This document shows, one piece after another, positions 19,305 through 30,490 of a stretch of DNA of 64,000 bases. How positions within the stretch are numbered: the stretch's first letter is position 1; every line of letters begins with the position of its first letter. The stretch comes from Riptortus pedestris (Eukaryota; Arthropoda; Insecta; Hemiptera; Alydidae): positions 146,996,001 through 147,060,000 of the forward strand of contig CM032229.1 of the NCBI GenBank assembly GCA_019009955.1, written 5' to 3'. The translations under genes were made by a program, and so were the position numbers. The notes beneath the pieces are model-generated. The model was not told the DNA's origin, ran no database searches, and saw nothing but the letters and a program-made list of their open reading frames with translations.

Positions 19305-20007
19305 TTCAAAAATATTTCGAATGATATTTCGAACTAATTAAATGTTTTTAGGTCCATAATATACTTAATAAGTCGAGAAGGGGGTTTAGATAGCCTCAAA
19401 AGCAATACATTCTCACTTGAATTACCAAATTTTCTATATATATAGACAGATTTCTTTAAGCGGAGTACTCATATAAGGTATTTTTCAAGGACAGGCCTAA
19501 GAACTTATGATAGGTAACTTTAATGGGTTCATTGTTCAAGAGTAATAGTTGGTGGGTCTTTTTGTTCGATAATAAAGTGGTTTGAGTTTTATCTCTTGTG
19601 AAATTCAGACCACTTTTGTCATTTCCATATTTAAAAACAGATTAATTGTTTTTGAATTTATTTCTGCCTCTGCATTATAAAGCTTCTGCAGTTTATCAGA
19701 ATTTCAATTCCTTTACTTTTTGCAGTATTGTACTTGATTGAAAAGGAGCCACTTATTTAGTATTCTTTCAAATAGCTTACTGGCCCTACAACTTATCTAA
19801 GTGTTTTCCAAGGTAATTTATAATCCATTATAAAAGGTTTTGTTATTAATTTTTAAACAATCTCTTAGGGCTAACAAAAGTATTCTAAACAGAATTTTAT
19901 TCTTTGCCTTTTTTTAATATAGAAAACCTTAAGAGTATTCTTTATTTAGTTAACACGTGATTTCTGGTATATAAGATATTTTTAATTGAATGAAGCATGA
20001 TACTCAC
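19305..20007. other. Intronic DNA, nothing recognised
   Basis: AT-rich. No repeat of the recognised families and no exon beyond the one starting at 20008. Confidence 0.4.
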
Positions 20008-20104
20008 AACTGCGGCTCGAAAGAAGAAATTCCACTGCATTAATGCTTCTATTGGGATAAATTATAACAACATTACTGCGATGTTCACAGCGACCTCTTA
20101 GAGC
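20008..20104 (-). CDS. Unidentified gene U1, internal exon
   Basis: A 97-base exon between the acceptor ATGTTTTGCAG and donor GTGAGTATC. It encodes ALRGRCEHRSNVVIIYPNRS, then INAVEFLLSSRS. Start phase 0 agrees with the exon ending at 25494; end phase 1 agrees with the three duplicated exons and with 11802-11953. The composition is that of a folded segment (hydrophobic VVIIY and FLL strands or helix), but the family was not recognised. Confidence 0.6.
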
Positions 20105-20269
20105 CTGCAAAACATTTTGTAATTAAAAACATTATTAATTACTCTAAAATGAGAAGAGAGAAAATGTACTGGGAGAAAAAACAGGAAATAAATGAATTTT
20201 GTGAGAGCATGTTGGAAAAATATTATAATACAAAACTCTATATGCAAATTAGCATTAATTCTTCCATGA

Positions 20270-20680
20270 TTATAAGCTATATTAAACTGTTTAGGTTCGA
20301 ACGGGAGTGGGGTTTATAAGGGAGGTCAGAATAAAAAATTTGAGATATTTCATTTTCTATTTGTTTTTAGGCAAACGTGTACAAAACAAAAGTTGTTTTT
20401 TGTATTATTAAAAGTAGCTTTTGTTTTAAACATTTTTTTGTATAACAGTGTGTGAAGCAAGTAATTTGTATAGAAATATTGATATCCTCAACAATTCTTT
20501 CCATTGTGAACATTATTGATTATAACGAATTGTTTTTAGAAAAATTGATGTTATTTCAAAATAAAGAATAATGAAATTATTATATTATTTGTTTTTCATT
20601 TCATACTTTGTTTAATATCCTAATCGCTTGAAATATCATGCAGGACAACGTCTGCCCGGTTTGCTAGTACCATATAAATA
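20270..20680 (-). repeat. Family B repeat
   Basis: Contains GGTTCGAACGGGAGTGGGGT, TTATAAGGGAGGTC, AACAAAAGTTGTTTTT and ends CATGCAGGACAACGTCTGCC then CGGTTTGCTAGT. It is the reverse of the copy at 39686-40315 and related to 38605-39250. Confidence 0.7.
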
Positions 20681-21319
20681 TAAGTTATTGTTTCCTATTT
20701 ACGGGATTTTCGAACAAGTTTTTCAAATGTCCATAGATCATAAACAGGGTATGACAAAAACGACTTATTTTCAAAACTATATAGATATAAGAGAGAGATC
20801 ATTGTTATTTTAATATTAAAATATGTTCTGTGTGATGTCATCAATTAATATTTCATGTTCCATAATATACATGATTCTAGTTTTGTTAATGCCATACTTA
20901 ATATTTAATAGCTTCACTCCAAAATAAGGATTATATCTCCTAATGACTGAAATCAGAGCATTGAGAGAGGGTATTAAAGGTGAGAAAAACCGCAAATTCG
21001 TAATATTTCAGTTAATAAGAATCAGAAAATTGTATATAATCAATCGCATTGAAAATTTGCAGTAAATGTTGTTCTATGCTTATTTCTTTATCTCAAACCT
21101 TGGCATTTATATTTGCATTTTAGCAGATTTTCCTTAAAAGAAATCAGCTTTTGAGGTGATACTAAATCATGATGATAAGTTTCATTAAATACTAATCAAT
21201 TCTACCCAGTAGATGATATATGTATATCTGTTAAACCTCTATAACTCACAATTTTTGTTTGATCATTACCAAACTTGATATATAAACATTTCATGTATAA
21301 CTAAAGATCGAATTTGTAA

Positions 21320-21870
21320 AGAAATTTCAAAATATCTCCGTTATTATGAGTCATACAATTTTATTTATATAAAAGTATTTCCCCAATGGCAGCCATTTTT
21401 GTTGTAGAGGATCGTTCATTTTCACTAAACGCATGGCTTCACTCTACAGCCAATATTTTCACTTTGGATTGTCCCACAACATTAAATCAAAACCAAACTT
21501 TTCAGAAACGTATGCTCAAAAAGAATGGTCTAATTAATTACAAACTACCCTTAGGACCTTAAACTTACCCCAAAGTTTTATAACATAAAATTCCATTATT
21601 TTTTTTTTTTTATCAAATAAAAATGTGGCTTAGGAGTTAGAGGCCTGAGAATTGATCGAAAATCTGTAATTTGAGCTTTGCGGGCACAGTGATTAAAATT
21701 CAACTAAACTGTCTAATAAAACAAAAATTTATATACTTTTTCTCAAATTTCACCATTAATACAATTTATACTTAATTATAAAAATATTAACCTTTATTTT
21801 AAATTTTGGCAGTTCAGAAGTTGAAAATTTCATCACATAATTTTTGAGAAATGTCATTGCATCTCATAGG
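21320..21870. repeat. Left inverted arm of the long element
   Basis: A reverse-complement match to about 23070-23592, spaced by about 1.2 kb. Shared blocks include CAAACTTTTCAGAAACGTAT, TCTAATTAATTACAAACTAC, ACTAAACTGTCTAATAAAAC, and ATTAACCTTTATTTTAAATT. By eye the arms differ at roughly one base in ten. The inner tip includes the last codons of the relic gene. Confidence 0.85.
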
Positions 21871-22898
21871 TATTGTCAGTTTCCTCAAGATTTTGTGAAG
21901 AGGGACCCAAGGTACATTATTATTACTTAACTTAAATGATGTCCTTGGGCCAGAAGGGACAAAAAAGTGCACATAGAAGTCATTATGTTTGGTGCTGACA
22001 GTTTTGATTATCCCTACCCACTACTTTCCATTTTACACACAGGCTATTACATCATTTTCATCCAAAGAAAGGGAGATAGCACTTATTACAAATTCTAAAT
22101 ATTTAGTTGTTTGAGATGTTTTAAAACATTGGACTTCATTTTGGAGCTCGGTACAATTTGATGAAATGAACGAGTGCCAAGAATTTTTAAACAACCTTTA
22201 AATCTGTCTTCAAGTTCTCAACATAGAAATATTGAGTATCTTTTAAATTCTGTGAAGAAAAATTAAACATATCTTTTGCATACAAAATTTGATTCCGAGA
22301 TGGGGATTGTAAACTGGTTTTAGAAGCTTCCCTCTTAGTTCTAACCTCAATAACATCAGATGCATTCTACCTGTGGGCTGTTGCAAAAAATTGCCAATCC
22401 CCCTATAGTCCAAAATCTTACTCAGGGTGACAGAAATTCGGGAATTTCTTATTTTTATACAAGCTGCCGGATCCATCAGTAAAATAAATTACTCTTTTGA
22501 CTTCTGGAGACTAGCTTTTAAGCCTTCTATATTAAATATATTTGAAAACAGTGAACCACAGTGGTATTATGTTGTTGATGGTTACTCATCATACAAAGAG
22601 CACTCTTTATATCTTCATTAAAATAGTAGTAAACATATGGGTGGACTGTGGTTTGTTTAATAACCCAATGATAGCTTTGGATCTCCACTTGCAAGACAAA
22701 CGTAAAGTCTTCCGAAAAATCTGCTACAACGACACACTCCTCTTTAGTTAGTGAGCTCTTTAAATGTTCAAATGATAATGACTGCATTTTAGATAAATAA
22801 TGATGAGACTTTAAATCTTTAGCTTTTTGATAAAGAATGTAATGAAGTGATTTAAAAAATTCATCTCTGGGCTTCGCAATGGGGACAGGGACTACCAT
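21814..22898 (-). pseudogene. Broken transposase-like gene inside the long element
   Basis: Three collinear pieces on the minus strand. The first, 22898-22527, is open for 123 codons: HHYLSKMQS..FEHLKSSL, VVVADFSEDFTF (Asp60), QSYHW..KQTTVHPYVYYY, HNTTVVHCFQ. After a frameshift, about 22490-22200 reads YFTDGSGS.YKNKK, then DWQFFATAH, then KREASKTSLQ and QILYAKDMFNF, with in-frame stops. After another shift, about 22010-21814 reads DFYVHFFVPSGPRTSFK, NVPWVPLHKILRKLTIP and a TGA. From memory this motif order (DFxEN; QxxHW..Q.T.HP; SDG...QYKN; WhFFATSHGK; PSGP) is that of an uncharacterised family found in many invertebrate genomes. The Asp of DFSED and of TDGS suggest an RNase H-fold DDE/D transposase, but that is inference. 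The N-terminus appears truncated by the right arm. At least two frameshifts and several stops make it non-functional. Confidence 0.65.
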
Positions 22899-23069
22899 GC
22901 TTCTATTGCAGGTCTCCCTCCCTTTGCATTATGACAAAATCAATTATATCTTTAATCTGACATTCATTAGTAATTTCATGGTAGTAACTTATAAAAATTA
23001 ATTACCAAACAAAATTTGTATGTCTAATTTTAAAGGCTGAGCTAAGTGCAAACTAGATTTTTTCTCAAA

Positions 23070-23592
23070 AATTATTCGATGAAATATCCTGAACTTCTGA
23101 ACTGCCAAAATTTAAAATAAAGGTTAATATTTTTATAATTAAGTATAAATTGTATTAATGGTGAAATTTGGAAGAAATATATAAATTTTTGTTTTATTAG
23201 ACAGTTTAGTTGAATTTTAATCCTGTACCCGCAAAGCTCAGATTACAGATTTTCGATCAATTCTCAGACCTCTAACTCCTACACCACATTTTTATTTGAT
23301 AAAAAAAAATTCTAAAAATGGAATTTTATATTATAAAACTTTGGGGTAAATTTAAGGCCTTAAGGGTAGTTTGTAATTAATTAGACCATTCTTTAAGAGC
23401 ATACGTTTCTGAAAAGTTTGGTTTTGATTTAATGTTGTAGGACAATCCTAAGTGAAAATATTGGCTGAAGAGTGAAGCGTTCAGTGAAAATGAATGACCT
23501 TCTACAACAAAAATGGCTGCCACTGGGGAAATACTTTTATATATATAAAATTGTATGACTCATAATAACAGAGATATTTTGAAATTGTTAAC
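23070..23592. repeat. Right inverted arm of the long element
   Basis: The partner of 21320-21870. It includes a plus-strand duplicate of the relic gene's last codons and stop (CTTCTGAACTGCCAAAATTT at about 23093), showing that the arm duplication captured the gene's 3' tip. Confidence 0.85.
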
Positions 23593-24491
23593 CCTACTTC
23601 CTCTAACCCCCCCCCTCCTCATTCTGCTCCCACAACGCTCAAATTGCAGATTTTCGATTGTATTCTCAGGCCTCTAACTCCTACATGCCTTAAGTTTACA
23701 ACTCCAAATTTGTACCACTAATTCTACTTGAAAGGAACTAATATTTAGCCAAATTACAAATGGTTACCTCCTTGCCCAACAGAGATATAAGGGGTTAGAC
23801 TATGAATTTTTTTTAAAAATTAAATTTTTGAGATTTTTTCATCAAAAATCTACTTAAGTCTCAAGGCTCAAACTTTTTTAAACAAAAACTATGTATGCAC
23901 ACATTTTCAAATTGCAAATCATTATCTGCTTGCCTTATGATGTTAAAAAAATGGTGAAATGGAATTTTATCATTTTATCTTATCAAATTTGGAGTATATT
24001 TAAGGCCTTAAGAGTAGTTTGTAATTAAATAATACACTGGACCATTCTTTAAGAGCATATGTTTCTGAAAAGTTTGGTTTTTGAATCAATATTGTAGGAC
24101 AAGTCTAAGTGAACGTATTTGCTGAAGATTAAAGCCATGTGTTCTGTCATCGGCAAAATAATGTTTTTATAAATAAAATTAATGCAATTTTGTGTACTCT
24201 ATAGATTGAAGTTAATTTGGTAGAAAAATAAAAAATATTAAAACTGATTATACAACCAACATAATTTATTGGACCACTTAGCTTGGATTGACCCTTAGGC
24301 AATTTTCACTTTGAGTAACTGAGTCACTAAAAATAACACATATCTAGCTAGTATTCAAGTGTCTATTTATATAGGCCATTTATATCAGGAGAAATAGAGA
24401 ATAGATGGTGAGTTGAGATTATCAGTGAGTCATTTATCAGCTCATGGGAAATCTGCTTACTTTATTTCAGCACCTATGTGAAGGCCTATCG

Positions 24492-24989
24492 TTTTCATTC
24501 AAACCTGTGATAGTCAAAAACACAACCTCCTTCATCTCCAAATTATGCAAATAAAAAAAATTATTCATATTGTTTCTAAACTTTTGCATCATGTTTGGAT
24601 ATTTTCGTTAGAAAGGTTTTATATATAAATTAATGAGTGAAGATCCAATGGAAGTACCAAGGAAGGATGATTTATTGCCCCATATAATAAACAAGTCCAT
24701 TATACATTTCCTTGAAATTTATTATATATCCATATAATAAAGGTGCCATATTTTGCACCTTCAGATTACCACATGTTCCAGTCCCATGGCATTATACTCC
24801 TGTGCTACGTGTTTTGACACACTTGAAGAATAGGGAAATGAATGCAAAGATGGCCAACATCAAAAGACTCATCATGGTACTGGGTGTGATATCAAACTCT
24901 CTTAACTCTCTCAAGTGACAGAAAATGATGGTTTTTATCTCAAAGATTAAGTGTCAAAAGAGTAAAAAAATATATTAAAAATATCATTT
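24492..24989. other. Intronic DNA, nothing recognised
   Basis: AT-rich; ORF-like stretches here show no recognisable composition or splice context. Confidence 0.4.
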
Positions 24990-25239
24990 CTGCTATGCAA
25001 GGGTTGTGTAAAGTAAGCAAATTTTCAACATCCTGGAAATTTACACTAAACAAGAGATTTTTAGTGAATAACATATTCAACAAGATTGATGCTATAACAT
25101 TTTTTGATCCTAATCATAATAACTGAAATATTTTGACTTCTCTCCTCTAACCCCTCTTCCTTGGCCAATTTCCGCCATTATCGAATATGATCTTTAATGA
25201 TTAATGAAAATAGAGTGGTATAGATGAAATAAACATTTT

Positions 25240-25299
<60 letters not shown>

Positions 25300-25395
25300 G
25301 ACCACATCTCCTATTTAGACTAGATGGTAATTTGAAGAAATTCTATGAAAATCACATCATAAGTACAAACTCAATAGCCCTTAAGAGAAATCAGA
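24990..25395 (+). mobile_element. Degenerate family A copy
   Basis: CTATGCAAGGGTTGTGTAAA, GTAAGCAAATTTTC at the left, TTTTTGATCCTAATCATAAT in the middle, a (TA)n tract at 25243-25294, and CAATAGCCCTTAAGAGAAAT near the right end. It is heavily mutated, hence old. Confidence 0.65.
25243..25294. repeat. (TA)n microsatellite inside family A
   Basis: About 52 bases of pure TA at the standard internal position of a worn family A copy. Confidence 0.93.
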
Positions 25396-25493
25396 AAAGA
25401 AAAAAAATGATAACAATTGCAGAGACCTTTGAACCATCTTGATATTTATTAAAACATTTATTTAGCTCTTATCAGTAAAATATCTCTACTTAC

Positions 25494-25735
25494 TCGCATG
25501 ACTCTTCCCATAGAACGTATTCCGTGTAATCCTCGTACTGATCTGGAGATAGTGGCAAAATCCTCTGATGGCTCCTTCTTTTCAGTGTTGGCTGGCATAG
25601 TAGAACTTGATGGTTGAGCAAGTTCTAATATGATTGGTGGAGCTAAATCTGCCTGCTCAGATCCAGCAGCATCACTGCTCATCTCTCTATCTTCCTCGTT
25701 GTCAGATTCTACATTCAGATTAACTACTTTGAGTT
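25494..25735 (-). CDS. Unidentified gene U1, acidic/Ser-rich exon
   Basis: Ends at a strong donor (ATGCGA then GTAAGTAGAG) in phase 0, agreeing with 20008-20104. It encodes VESDNEEDREMSSDAAGSEQ, then APPIILELAQPSSSTMPANT, and a basic C-terminal part ISRSVRGLHGIRSMGRVMR. Acidic, Ser-rich sequence of this kind is typical of disordered regulatory regions with phosphorylation sites. The 5' boundary is not clear: the frame stays open to about 25770 but no strong acceptor is visible, so the start given is approximate. Further upstream exons were not found. The product is not recognised. Confidence 0.55.
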
Positions 25736-25739
25736 CCAC

Positions 25740-27060
25740 ACATGAAAATTATTTAGTTATCAAATTTATTTCATTAGTAGCCGTTTGTATACACAACCAA
25801 TTTCAAACTTATTTTATGATCACCTGCCGAACACCCTAGTTAGTTGGCAGACCATAGGATGGGAGGGACAAATCCTGTTAAGGAGTCAAATGTAGGTGGA
25901 TGTATCTTAAAGATAAGATTATCAGCTTGAAACGTGCATAGACAGGGAAAAGAAAATATAGGAAAAATGAAACCATTAGGCAATAGAAACCTTAGACGAA
26001 TAGAAAGAATTCTCAAACAGGTTGGCTAATTAATTCAGAGAAGAAGAAAGAAGAACCCTAAAGAAACCTAGGCCTTAAGTTCTAAGCCCTCATCAGCATG
26101 GGCTCTGACTAAGGAGGTCATGCCTCTTGAACTTTCTAGAGAACAGTGTACCTGCTGCAACATAAGTAAGAGGACAAAAGGTTGTTGAAAACACATCTCT
26201 TGTACATTTATCAGCTGGGTTGTCACTACAATCCAAGTGGTGGACATGAGTCCAGTCAAGGGCCTAACAATTATTTATAATAATGTATGGTCAAGTATTA
26301 TTACATTCAAAAGACTTAGTGTCATATTAAAACAATGATGGATTCGGAGCAGCTATGGAAATTATAATTTATTTTGTTTTATAATCTACATATTCCTTTC
26401 TGCATGGACTCAATGAGTCTATATATCCAAAATTTTCTAAATATATGCTCATAATTTCTATAAAAAATTACTTATGAGGTGTAAAGCCTGCAAATTGTTG
26501 ACTAGATGAGCCTAGATTGCTATCATTCGTTACAAATGTTTATCATCACTCATGAAATTTAAAGAGTTTTAGACATGTGGGTTGTGAACATTGGGACAAA
26601 TTGGTAATAATTTAATTATGTATGGCAAAATCAAAGATGGGCGAGCAAGTTACTGGAAATAATCAGCTACGATAATAATAGTAACTCTGAAATAGTGGAA
26701 AAGTTTTACTGTTCATGTTAAAAATAATAATTGCATATGTGTGAATAATAGCTGCTAAACTAAATGTAGAATGATACAGTTAAAACTAAAATCTAAATGA
26801 TACCAAATAAACTCAGGTGCACAGTAAATATTGGGCTGGAAAGTTTCCACTGATTTTCAGGAAAACGATTGAAAATATGACGAATACTATTGGTCATCTA
26901 GAATATAATTACCATTTTGTTTGAGGACCATTTCCCATCCTTTGGACAGTTTCAAAATTCAATTTTCATAAAACCTCCTAGGCTTATTGCTGAAAAACTG
27001 ATCCAGGTGTTGTTTTTTTTTTCTTCAGTTGTATAGAGTTAAAACTCTTAGTTATTTAAA
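25740..27060. other. Non-coding DNA, one unexplained coding-like patch
   Basis: Mostly AT-rich. At 26090-26230 (minus) a less AT-rich patch reads CNPADKCTRDVFS-like and LSQSP-like in broken frames. It could be a transposon relic, but no family was assigned. Confidence 0.3.
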
Positions 27061-27324
27061 TTAGTTTATTTGACTGGGGCTGACAGGTGGAGGTCCGTCA
27101 TCAACAGAAAGATAAGCAGGTAAAACTACCATGGGCAAACCGCCCCATCTTCAGTGCTCTGTGACATAACAAATACAGTTTTACAGAGTTTTATATAAAT
27201 GTATTTGTTACGTCACAGAGTACTGAAGATGGGGAGGTTCGTGCCAAAAGTACTTTGCATTTAAAAAAGAATTGTTAAGAGTGGAGTTGGTTTGACCTGC
27301 TTATCCTTCTGTTAGTTTATTTGA
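27061..27324. mobile_element. Foldback/MITE-like hairpin element
   Basis: Outer inverted repeats AACAGAAAGATAAGCAGGT (27103) and ACCTGCTTATCCTTCTGTT (ending 27313) have one mismatch. Inner arms CCCCATCTTCAGTGCTCTGT and ACAGAGTACTGAAGATGGGG face each other across an A/T-rich loop at about 27190. The whole is bracketed by exact 13-base direct repeats TTAGTTTATTTGA at 27061-27073 and 27312-27324, a possible target duplication, though the right one overlaps the arm end. Confidence 0.7.
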
Positions 27325-29189
27325 TTTGGAGTTTGCTTGGAGAGAGACAGCAAAGTACGTTATAGCCAACAAATAAATAAATTAAAATTTTATATTTTTC
27401 TCAATAATTACTAAACAGATATAGCACAAATTTAAAAAACTTCATCCAAAGGGTGACAGACAAAAATCATTATAAAAACCAAAAATTCTTTCATGCCCTT
27501 ATAATTTAGACAGTTATATAATTTATTATCGGTGTACCTTCTGATGACCATTATAACAAGAAAAGTAGCAAGTTTCTTCAGGATCATTATAAATTGAATT
27601 CAGCATATTCACAATGCGAATATTAAAATAGAGTATTAGAGTAAAACCTTACCATCAAAAGTGGTATATTTATCCATAGCTCAGGTCTGATGTTGCCAGG
27701 AGGGCTCCAAGTGAAGAAAGAGAGGTTTTAACCTTCCCCCTAACCACCCCTACATGTTGACCTCCCCTTCCCGGTCCCAGAACAGCAGATCTATCGAGGA
27801 ACCACCTCCTTTTACAATGGAATCATTATACTCGGTATACAAAGCCGAATTCTGTTTTCTTTATTAAAATGTGTGTGAGAAATGCAAGACAAATACCTAT
27901 TGTAATAAGAGCTCAATCTAATAAATAAACAAGTAAATAATTATTCAGCTTTTTTGTCAAAAAGAATTTGAGATAAGGAATGAGATGAAATATCATTCCA
28001 ATAACAATTGCTTTTTGTTCCTTCTACAATAGGTAATTTGATCAGATTTTTCTATTTGCTATAGAAAGAAGTTGTTATACATTCCCAGAATATCAAAAAA
28101 ATCTGTAACACCCAAAATGCAAGGGCAAGTACACAAATGACAAAATAATATACCAGTGATGTTAAAACTATCAATAAATGAAAGAAGAATGCTTGAAAGA
28201 ATTATTACGAGAATTAGTAGATTGATTGGCAGTCATGTATCAGATTAATAAACTAATCAAACAGAAGCATTACAACCACTAAAAAAGAATCATGGGAATA
28301 ATTTGGCGAGAATATAGAAAGTATCCTTTAAAAAATTCTGAAAAAAATTATCGAAGCACTTCATACCTATAAGGGTCCAATTCCAACCAGAATGTAAAGA
28401 GGTGAAATATATTGTGGATACCATTAAAAGTTAAAGTAAGTGAAACTACAGAAATATTAATTTAACTTACTACAGAAAAGTAATGCAACTTTTTTTTCAT
28501 TTCTGGAAAAGATAATGAATGTGGTAATGGAATAGAGGCTGGTTGACAAACTTTGTTAGAAGAAATGAATTATGTAGAAAAATCAAGATCAATTGACAAA
28601 ATCTTTGTGAAACATAATGTATGGTAACTAGTCAAAAATTGATAGATAAAATAAAGTATAATTGTGAAATAATGACTTTTATAGATTCATTCCAAAAATT
28701 ACACAGTTGAAGGTCAAAATAAATAATAATTCAAATGATTTGTTCAATCATTTTATTGTCCAACTAGTTTCAGGACCAGTTGAAGGTTCATCGAGAGCAC
28801 AATCCACTGAGAGGTAAACAACACAATTCCATTTTGGCGCATGAACTTTAACTATCTAAGTCAGTGGAAGGTTGTACCAAAAATTTTAGTTGCATTGTTT
28901 ACCTCAAATTGGATTGTGGTCCTTATGAACTGTCAACGGGGTGTGAAGTCTTATTGCCTAAATGATTGCTATTGATTTTGATCTTCCGTCATATAAAGAA
29001 AGTATCATATTATACTAATTTAGAGAATAAAATAAATTTGGTAGAAGGAATAAAGGAAATATTAATTATTCAACTTGTTAAACAAATGTATAATCAAGGG
29101 TACTTTTCCAATCTGAGTAAAACTCAAGAAATATGTGTAACTGATCTTAGTTGATGATAAGAGAGCACAGTTTACAGATGTGGAGAATT
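27325..29189. other. Non-coding DNA, nothing recognised
   Basis: AT-rich sequence; a patch at 28745-28925 (CCAACTAGTTTCAGGACCAG and partial inverted match) looks repetitive but was not assigned. Confidence 0.35.
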
Positions 29190-29729
29190 AAAAAGTCCGT
29201 CACGCAGGGGCTGCGTAAACTAAGCAGATTTCCCACGAGAAGTTTTACAATAGAGAAATCTGCCTAATAACAACTGTAGTAGTAAGAAACCTCTAAACCT
29301 AAAACATTATTTAGGGCGTAATAACCCAGTAGTTTCTAGCCCCAAAAAACAGTTAACTTAACCTCTAAACCTATTCACGAGGGACGAATAGTTATAGAAA
29401 CGGCCACCAGAGCTCTCGGCGGAAAGTCCGAACATAGGCTACTGGTGACCACACGCAGAATACAAATGCAAATATCTCGGTTAATATTCAAGATACAGAA
29501 TAAATGTATAGAACATTACATTTTCAATAAGATTGGTTCTATACAATTTTTCGATCCGACGCATAATAACGGAGATATTTTGAATTTTCAAAAATCCCCC
29601 TCTAAACCCCCACTCCCACTGTTCCGTTTTCAGCCATTAAAGAACTTGATCTTCCTTTTTACATAAAACGATTAAATTCCGAGTTTGGTAACGATCAAAC
29701 AAAAATTGCGACCTCTAGAGCGTTAACAG

Positions 29730-29796
<67 letters not shown>

Positions 29797-29931
29797 TATA
29801 TATATAATTTTGAACGGACCTCATTTTCGTCATCTCCTGGGTAGGATCGATGGACATTTGAAGAAATTTTTCGAAACTCGCATCATGAGTACGACCTCAA
29901 TAGCTGATTTCCCTTAAGGGAAATCTGCTAA
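29190..29931 (+). mobile_element. Family A repeat, forward copy
   Basis: Starts AAAAAGTCCGTCACGCAGG, ends GGGAAATCTGCTAA, about 740 bp, with a (TA)n tract at 29736-29812. A 150-base stretch after the 5' end (29275-29445) replaces the usual sequence. Flanking TAAAA-type bases occur on both sides. Confidence 0.85.
29736..29812. repeat. (TA)n microsatellite inside family A
   Basis: TA run with one GA interruption near its right end, at the standard family A position. Confidence 0.93.
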
Positions 29932-30282
29932 AAACAGAGCATAGAAGAATTAATGAATGAAAACATAATTTGTTTTTAACCTGGCATATAATTGATACTC
30001 TCATGGTTCAAATAAGTAATAAAAACTGTCAAACAGGGTTATTATACTCCATTTAGGTTTCTGAAAATTGAAACTGATATTATCTCTATGAATCATGAAC
30101 TCTCAAAACTGTTTCATCTATCTTATATTTGCCCTTCAATTTTTAATGCAAATGTCCCTCATTAAGAATGTTATTCCATATTTTGGGTCGAAAAACTCAA
30201 CCAAATAACTGGTTAGTAAAACCTAAATTATGATGAATATGATACTTATATCAAATTCACTTTGTTATTATTATTACTATTA
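29932..30282. other. Non-coding DNA, nothing recognised
   Basis: AT-rich spacer between a family A copy and a SINE. Confidence 0.4.
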
Positions 30283-30490
30283 TTTTTTAACATCCGCTTT
30301 TTGCAACTAAGGCTAATTGGGACGGGTTATCTACAGGTTACCACCCTTTTCTAGCCAGAGTAGGATGTTATTTAATCAATTTCGTCACTAAATAATTTCC
30401 TTTGCCCAGGCGAAAATCGAACTCGCCACTCTAGGTTTAACATGCGAGACTAAGGTCAACACTTTAACTCACATGGCTAACCTGAGCCCC
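30283..30490 (-). repeat. tRNA-derived SINE
   Basis: Minus reading: GGGCTCAGGTTAGCCATGTG (A-box side), GAGTTCGATTTTCGCCTGGG (B-box side), then GAAAAGGGTGGTAACCTGTA, GATAACCCGTCCCAATTAGC and the GTTGCAAAAAGCGGATG tail. A good-quality copy. Confidence 0.85.

Larger units (their letters stand above)
21120..24491 (-). mobile_element. Long (3.4 kb) family A transposon with coding relic
   Basis: The left end TTAGCAGATTTTCCTTAAAA plus 200 bases of typical family A sequence (TACCCAGTAGATGATATATG, CACAATTTTTGTTTGATCAT) lead into an inverted arm at 21320-21870. A central 1.2-kb segment holds a broken gene on the minus strand. The second arm follows at 23070-23592, then about 800 bases shared with 18337-18860, and a terminus GGGAAATCTGCTTACTTTAT, TTCAGCACCTATGTGAAGGC, the long-form version of the short copies' GGGAAATCTGCTTAG...GCAGCCCCTGCGTGACGG. 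The gene reads in the same direction as the forward family A consensus. This could be one old transposon or nested insertions; the presence of both ends in the correct order favours the former. Confidence 0.65.

Noticed and set aside
22243..22476. 77-codon minus-strand ORF as an independent gene
   Set aside because: It overlaps the relic gene in another frame; the motif-bearing frame is the one with stops.
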